A DNA stretch of 20,614 nucleotides from Ectocarpus siliculosus (lineage: Eukaryota > Sar > Phaeophyceae > Ectocarpales > Ectocarpaceae): positions 130,608 to 151,221 of the forward strand of contig FN649755.1 in assembly GCA_000310025.1 (NCBI GenBank). Reading direction: 5' to 3'. Of the stretch, positions 17,084-20,614 are shown in pieces. Position 1 is the stretch's first letter. Each line of letters starts with the position of its first letter. A program made the translations under genes and the position numbers. A model generated the notes under the pieces. The model searched no databases, had not been told where the DNA came from, and saw only the letters and a program-made list of their open reading frames with translations.

Positions 17084-18724
17084 TTGTGTGGGGCGTGCAG
17101 AAGTGCTCAGCTGTTGCACGTACGCGTCGACGAACACGCACCTCCTTCCATGTGGTCTCCTCGCATATCACACACCACACTCAGCCAGCGGAGTGCAGAG
17201 GTTTGCATCTCGAACCGCGTGCCAACTGTGCAGGCTTTTGGTTGTACATGGGAGCTCCCGATGGACCGTTTGCCGCAGAGAGCTCAGCGACGCCCATATG
17301 GACACTCATGTGCTGCAAGCGTACGGTCGGTGGTTTGGCGTCAAAGTGTCAAAAGGCTGATATTTCATTCGGACATGCCGGTGAACACAGTGTCGTGGCC
17401 TGCCTCCCTGCAGCAGCTATGTTTGATTGGCTTCTTCAACCAGGGTATCACCGACGTGGTGTGGCCGGCCGGCCTGCTGGAGCTATCGTTCGGGCCTGAC
17501 TTCAACCAGCCCATCGCCGACGTCGTGTGGCCGGCCTCCCTGTGGAAGCTACGGTTTGGGCGTAAATTCAACCAGCCCATTGCCAATGCCGTGTGGCCGG
17601 CCTGGCTGAAGGAGCTATCGTTTGGTGGCAACCTCAACCAGCCCATCGTCGGAGCTACGTGGCCGGCCTCCCTGAAGCAGCTATCGTTTGGTGCCCCTTT
17701 TCGTAGCCACTTTAACCAGCCTATCGTCGGCGCTACGTGGCCGGCCCCCCTTCAGGAGCTATCGCTTGGGATGCGTTTCAACCAGCCTATCGTCGGAGCC
17801 ACGTGGCCGGCCTCCCTGAAGCAGCTATCGTTTGGACATTCTTTCAACCATCCCATTGCCGACGTCGGGTGGCCGGCCTCCCTACGGCAGCTACGGTTTG
17901 GGACTAAATTCAACCAGCCTATCGTCGGAGCCACGTGGCCAGCCTCCCTGAAGCAGCTATCGTTAGGTTACCTCTCTCGTGGCAACTTTAACCAGCCTGT
18001 CGCCGACGTCGTGTGGCCGGTAGGCCTTCAGCAGCTATCCTTTGGTCGCGCCTTCAACCAGACTATCGTCGGAGCCAGGTGGCCGGCCTCCCTACAGCAG
18101 CTATCGTTAGGGTGTAAGTTCAACCAGCCTATCGCCGACGTCGTGTGGCCGACCTCCCTGCAGAAGCTATGGTTTAGAGGTACCTTCAACCAGCCCATCG
18201 TCGGGGTAGTGTGGCCAGCCTCCCTGCGACAGCTTTCGTTTGGAGATAAATTCAACCAGCCTATCGTCGGAGCCACGTGGCCGGCCTCCCTGCTGCAACT
18301 ATCGTTTGGAGAGTCCTTTAACCAGTCCATCGTCGGAGCCACGTGGTCGGTCTCCCTGCAGCAGCTATCGTTTGGGTACAAATTCAACCAGCCTATCGTC
18401 GGAACCACGTGGCAGACCTCTGTTCAGCAGCTATCGTTTGGAGACGACTTCAACCAGCCCATTGCCGACGTCGGGTGGCCAGCCTCCCTACGGAAGCTAC
18501 GGTTTGGGAATAAATTCAACCAGCCTGTCGTGGACGTCGTGTGGCCGGCGTCCCTGCAGCAGCTATCGTTCGGACGTTCTTTCAACCAGCCCATCATCGA
18601 CGTCGCGTGGCCAGTCTCTCTGCAGCAACTACGGTTCGGGTGTGGTTTCGAGCAATCCTTGGCCGACGTCGCATGGCCGCCTTCCATAGCAAGTGTGACT
18701 TGTAACGGGCGTCGTCTGCTATGA
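17084..18724 (+). CDS. FNIP/LRR-like 22-residue repeat protein
   Basis: The 546-codon frame is dominated by 19 complete repeats (residues ~103-528) of the form V/A-x-W-P-A-S-L-x-x-L-S-F-G-x-x-F-N-Q-P-I-x-D/G, plus a degenerate cap ending at the stop. W-P, the leucines, the F-G and F-N-Q-P-I are nearly invariant. Seventeen repeats are 22 residues; repeats 5 and 9 carry four extra residues. The pattern fits the FNIP repeat, a relative of leucine-rich repeats, so a solenoid binding surface is likely; partners are unknown. No signal peptide, membrane segment or catalytic domain is seen. The start is uncertain. In-frame ATGs also lie at 17261 and 17375, and residues 1-97 do not look repeat-like, so the repeats may be the last exon of a longer gene. 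Other frames stay open only because the repeat is so regular. Confidence 0.8.
   Translation: MCGACRSAQLLHVRVDEHAPPSMWSPRISHTTLSQRSAEVCISNRVPTVQAFGCTWELPMDRLPQRAQRRPYGHSCAASVRSVVWRQSVKRLIFHSDMPVNTVSWPASLQQLCLIGFFNQGITDVVWPAGLLELSFGPDFNQPIADVVWPASLWKLRFGRKFNQPIANAVWPAWLKELSFGGNLNQPIVGATWPASLKQLSFGAPFRSHFNQPIVGATWPAPLQELSLGMRFNQPIVGATWPASLKQLSFGHSFNHPIADVGWPASLRQLRFGTKFNQPIVGATWPASLKQLSLGYLSRGNFNQPVADVVWPVGLQQLSFGRAFNQTIVGARWPASLQQLSLGCKFNQPIADVVWPTSLQKLWFRGTFNQPIVGVVWPASLRQLSFGDKFNQPIVGATWPASLLQLSFGESFNQSIVGATWSVSLQQLSFGYKFNQPIVGTTWQTSVQQLSFGDDFNQPIADVGWPASLRKLRFGNKFNQPVVDVVWPASLQQLSFGRSFNQPIIDVAWPVSLQQLRFGCGFEQSLADVAWPPSIASVTCNGRRLL
17390..18667 (+). repeat. Coding 66-bp tandem repeat array (19 units)
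   Basis: The units are 66 bp (two are 78 bp) and stay similar at DNA level, including synonymous positions: TTCAACCAGCC(T/C)ATCG and TGGCCGGCCTCCCT recur almost unchanged. Two junction types alternate: PIAD followed by V-V/G-W, and PIVG followed by A-T-W. High identity across units suggests recent expansion, unequal crossing-over or gene conversion. Confidence 0.9.
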
Positions 18725-19612
18725 ACGCTGTCGAGGTAGGCCTTTATTTGCGGATTTTGTAATGGGGAATAATGAGGAATGCACAACATGTAGACCGTAG
18801 TGCCCTGTACACAGGAGAACATGTTTTGCTTTGAGGCTCTGAGAGACAAAAGCTACGGTCGGGGAGTGTGGGTTGAGGATTCGTTCGTAGTTTCAAGGAT
18901 ATCATCGAGTATGTGTCACGTTAATCGAACGTTTCTTGTTCTACGCATGGACCAACCAAATTGACGGAATGGATAGATCTACGTACCTCGCTTTTCTCGT
19001 ACGCCGCCCTGATGGAGAGCTGGTTCACCTTCGTTGGGTTTTCTGTGGTCCTAAAAGAGAAGCGTTTTGTCTAACGGGACAATCAAATTGGACTGCATGG
19101 TACCTCCATGACGCCGTGTTGTGACGGTGGATTTGAAGATTAGCCCACCTCGCCAACAGGAATACCTTGAGGTGAGGAGTGGGTCGTGATCGTTCTTTTC
19201 GTCCGTAGTCGTGAGTGGTGTTAGGGCTGGTATTTCGTTTTGTATATTCGTGGATATGTGGAAGGTTGTGTTGTACAACCTGGTGTTTTGTCAGAACGGT
19301 TAGAAAGATCAAAGGGGGCACCGTAGGTAAGAGAGAATTGATAGATAGATAGGCATGTGTAACGGGAAGAAAAGAAAAGAAAGAGATGCACCTTGCTCAC
19401 AACAGAAGAAACATCTGAAAGAAAGAGCAAGACAACAAACAAACAAGAGGAGGAGGAGTAGAAGAGAGACAGAGGAGGAAGAAGAAGGAAGCGAGCGTAC
19501 GGAAGGGAGGAGACAGACAGAGAAAGAGAGCAAGAGCATCGTCGGTTCGTTTGTCGGCCGACCCGGCGCTTGAGCGCGGGGGCCGGGATCCTGCTGCCGA
19601 GCGCGGGGTCCC
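18725..19612. other. Intergenic region and purine-rich leader
   Basis: No gene is recognised from 18725 to about 19340. From about 19365 to 19545 the plus strand becomes very rich in A and G (GAGGAGGAGGAG, GAAGAAGAAGG). This resembles a 5' untranslated leader of the following frame. A GATA microsatellite of about three units is at 19341-19352. The long minus-strand frames over this region are side effects of the purine bias. No clear TATA box was seen. Confidence 0.45.
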
Positions 19613-20614
19613 ATGCCGAATACGGTAAGGCTTGGGACGTTGACACCGATGCGGCGCCGCGACAAGGAGGAGGAAGAGCAAGGCGGATGGCGGGGCCAAG
19701 GAAGGGGAGAGGACGGGGGCTCGCCGCAGAGGGGCCGAGGTGAGAGGAGGAGGTCGTTGAGCCAGGGTGAGCGACGGGTGACCAGCGTAGAAGGCAGGGG
19801 GACTTTGAGGATTGAGTCACGCCTATCGCCGTCCGTGTATACAGGGGGGAGAGTGCGCCACGCAAGACCTAGGCAGACGCGCTCCAATTCACCAATGGTA
19901 GCTAGGCGCGACCAGTCGACTTACGTCAGTCGCCGGGGTCCGTCACGTACGCAGCATGTCCCGTCCTCACAAGGCCACCGCAACGATTCCCACGCGCACG
20001 GCGGGAGTTCGTATGGTAGGGGGGCGGAGGGAGGGGGGAGGGATGGACACGTGGGGGGCGCCGGGATCGGCGCGGACGGACCAGCGCACTATGGGCCGCA
20101 AGGGGAAGAGATGGGAGCAGCGGGAGGAGGGCGCAGTAGGCCAGGGGAGGAGGTCGGGCAGCCGCAGCACTATCATCAACCAGAACAGCACCAGCAGCAC
20201 CAGCACCAGCAACAGCAACAGCAGCAGCACCAGCAGCAGTGGCAGCAACAACAGCAGTTGCCACAGCACCAGCAACAGCACCAGCAGAGACCGCAATACC
20301 AGGGACAACAGCAGCAGCCGCAGCAGCAGCAACTGCAGACGCCGCCGCCGCCCCCGCCACGGCGGCAGGCGCAAGGGGCCATGAATCAGGAAGGCGTCGG
20401 CGGTGCGGTGGATGCGCCGGCGGCCGGCGCGCCGGGAGGGTGGGGGGGCAACGGGCAACAAGGGGGGGGGGGTGGAGGGCCGCCGCAGCAATCGCAACAA
20501 GGGCCAGTGGGGGAGTTCGCGGGACCACAGGGGGGCGGGGTAGCCGCTGGGGAGGCGTCGGGGGCGGGGCGGGGGCAGGCCACAGCTGCCGAGGTGGAGC
20601 GGGCGGTGGCCGAG
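19613..20614 (+). CDS. Q/H-, G- and P-rich low-complexity protein, 3' end outside window
   Basis: One frame is open from the ATG at 19613 (in-frame TGA upstream at 19571-19573) to the last base, 334 codons without a stop. The N-terminus is basic/acidic (MRRRDKEEEEQGG, RG and RRRS motifs). Residues ~130-180 are glycine-rich. Residues 183-242 are dominated by Q and H encoded by mixed CAG/CAA/CAC, followed by a run of six prolines (244-249). A glycine/alanine-rich part then leads to a helix-prone end (TAAEVERAVAE). No folded domain is visible so far; it may begin past the window. Composition suggests a disordered, nuclear or RNA/transcription-related protein, but function is unknown. Other in-frame ATGs are at 19649 and 19895. 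A GTAAGG at about 19625 could be a donor. The mixed codons for Q argue that protein sequence is selected, not only the repeat. Confidence 0.5.
   Translation, partial: MPNTVRLGTLTPMRRRDKEEEEQGGWRGQGRGEDGGSPQRGRGERRRSLSQGERRVTSVEGRGTLRIESRLSPSVYTGGRVRHARPRQTRSNSPMVARRDQSTYVSRRGPSRTQHVPSSQGHRNDSHAHGGSSYGRGAEGGGRDGHVGGAGIGADGPAHYGPQGEEMGAAGGGRSRPGEEVGQPQHYHQPEQHQQHQHQQQQQQQHQQQWQQQQQLPQHQQQHQQRPQYQGQQQQPQQQQLQTPPPPPPRRQAQGAMNQEGVGGAVDAPAAGAPGGWGGNGQQGGGGGGPPQQSQQGPVGEFAGPQGGGVAAGEASGAGRGQATAAEVERAVAE

Noticed and set aside
17365-18849. Minus-strand and alternate-frame open reading frames over the FNIP-like array
   Set aside because: The 66-bp repeat happens to lack stops in other frames. Only the forward frame gives the known repeat pattern.
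19221-20583. Long minus-strand frames rich in A, L, P or S opposite the Q-rich protein
   Set aside because: They reflect purine- and GC-biased plus-strand sequence and CAG repeats read backwards. The forward Q/H frame is longer and stays open to the window edge.
1-20614. CRISPR arrays, rRNA genes, bacterial operons or riboswitches
   Set aside because: No regular repeat-spacer array, rRNA core sequence or prokaryotic gene arrangement was seen.

Overview
The window looks like nuclear DNA of a multicellular-type eukaryote. There are no bacterial-style packed genes or Shine-Dalgarno sites. Most of it is repeat- and transposon-rich, with long stretches that lack convincing coding sequence. The 22-residue W-P-x-S-L / F-N-Q-P-I repeat protein at 17.1-18.7 kb belongs to the FNIP/LRR-like repeat class. 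Together with the Ty3/gypsy remnant and the CAG-rich Q-protein, this suggests a stramenopile, most likely a brown alga (Ectocarpus-type). That assignment is inference from memory of family distribution, not a search result.

Layout. 1-4089: the 3' part of a dead Ty3/gypsy LTR retrotransposon. It runs protease, linker, a 5'-truncated reverse transcriptase, RNase H, a Gly/Arg-rich linker and the integrase zinc finger, then a polypurine tract and a probable 3' LTR. It carries frame changes, two in-frame stops and two apparent internal deletions. 4271-7566: a patchwork of non-coding repeats. It includes two copies of an unnamed dispersed repeat (4271-4419 and 7390-7566) and a 1.5-kb element (5339-6832). 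The element has degenerate inverted ends, two blocks built from GGCGGTAC words, and a tRNA-like relic between the blocks. 7567-10770: no gene recognised, only simple repeats and small duplications. 10774-11764: a roughly 1-kb element with inverted ends built from TCAGACAAA words, probably a non-autonomous DNA transposon. 11765-14152: no gene recognised; it contains a duplicated CCAAT-type motif. 14153-14434: a 282-bp long imperfect hairpin (fold-back element). 14435-17083: no clear gene; one short exon-like segment at 15883-15954.

Genes. Only two coding regions look intact. The first is the FNIP-like repeat protein (17084-18724; 19 full repeats). The second is a Q/H-, G- and P-rich, probably disordered protein that starts at 19613 and is still open at the right edge. 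Nothing shows that the genes form a pathway. The most interesting material is the set of apparently undescribed repeat families and the cassette-like structure of the FNIP-like array.
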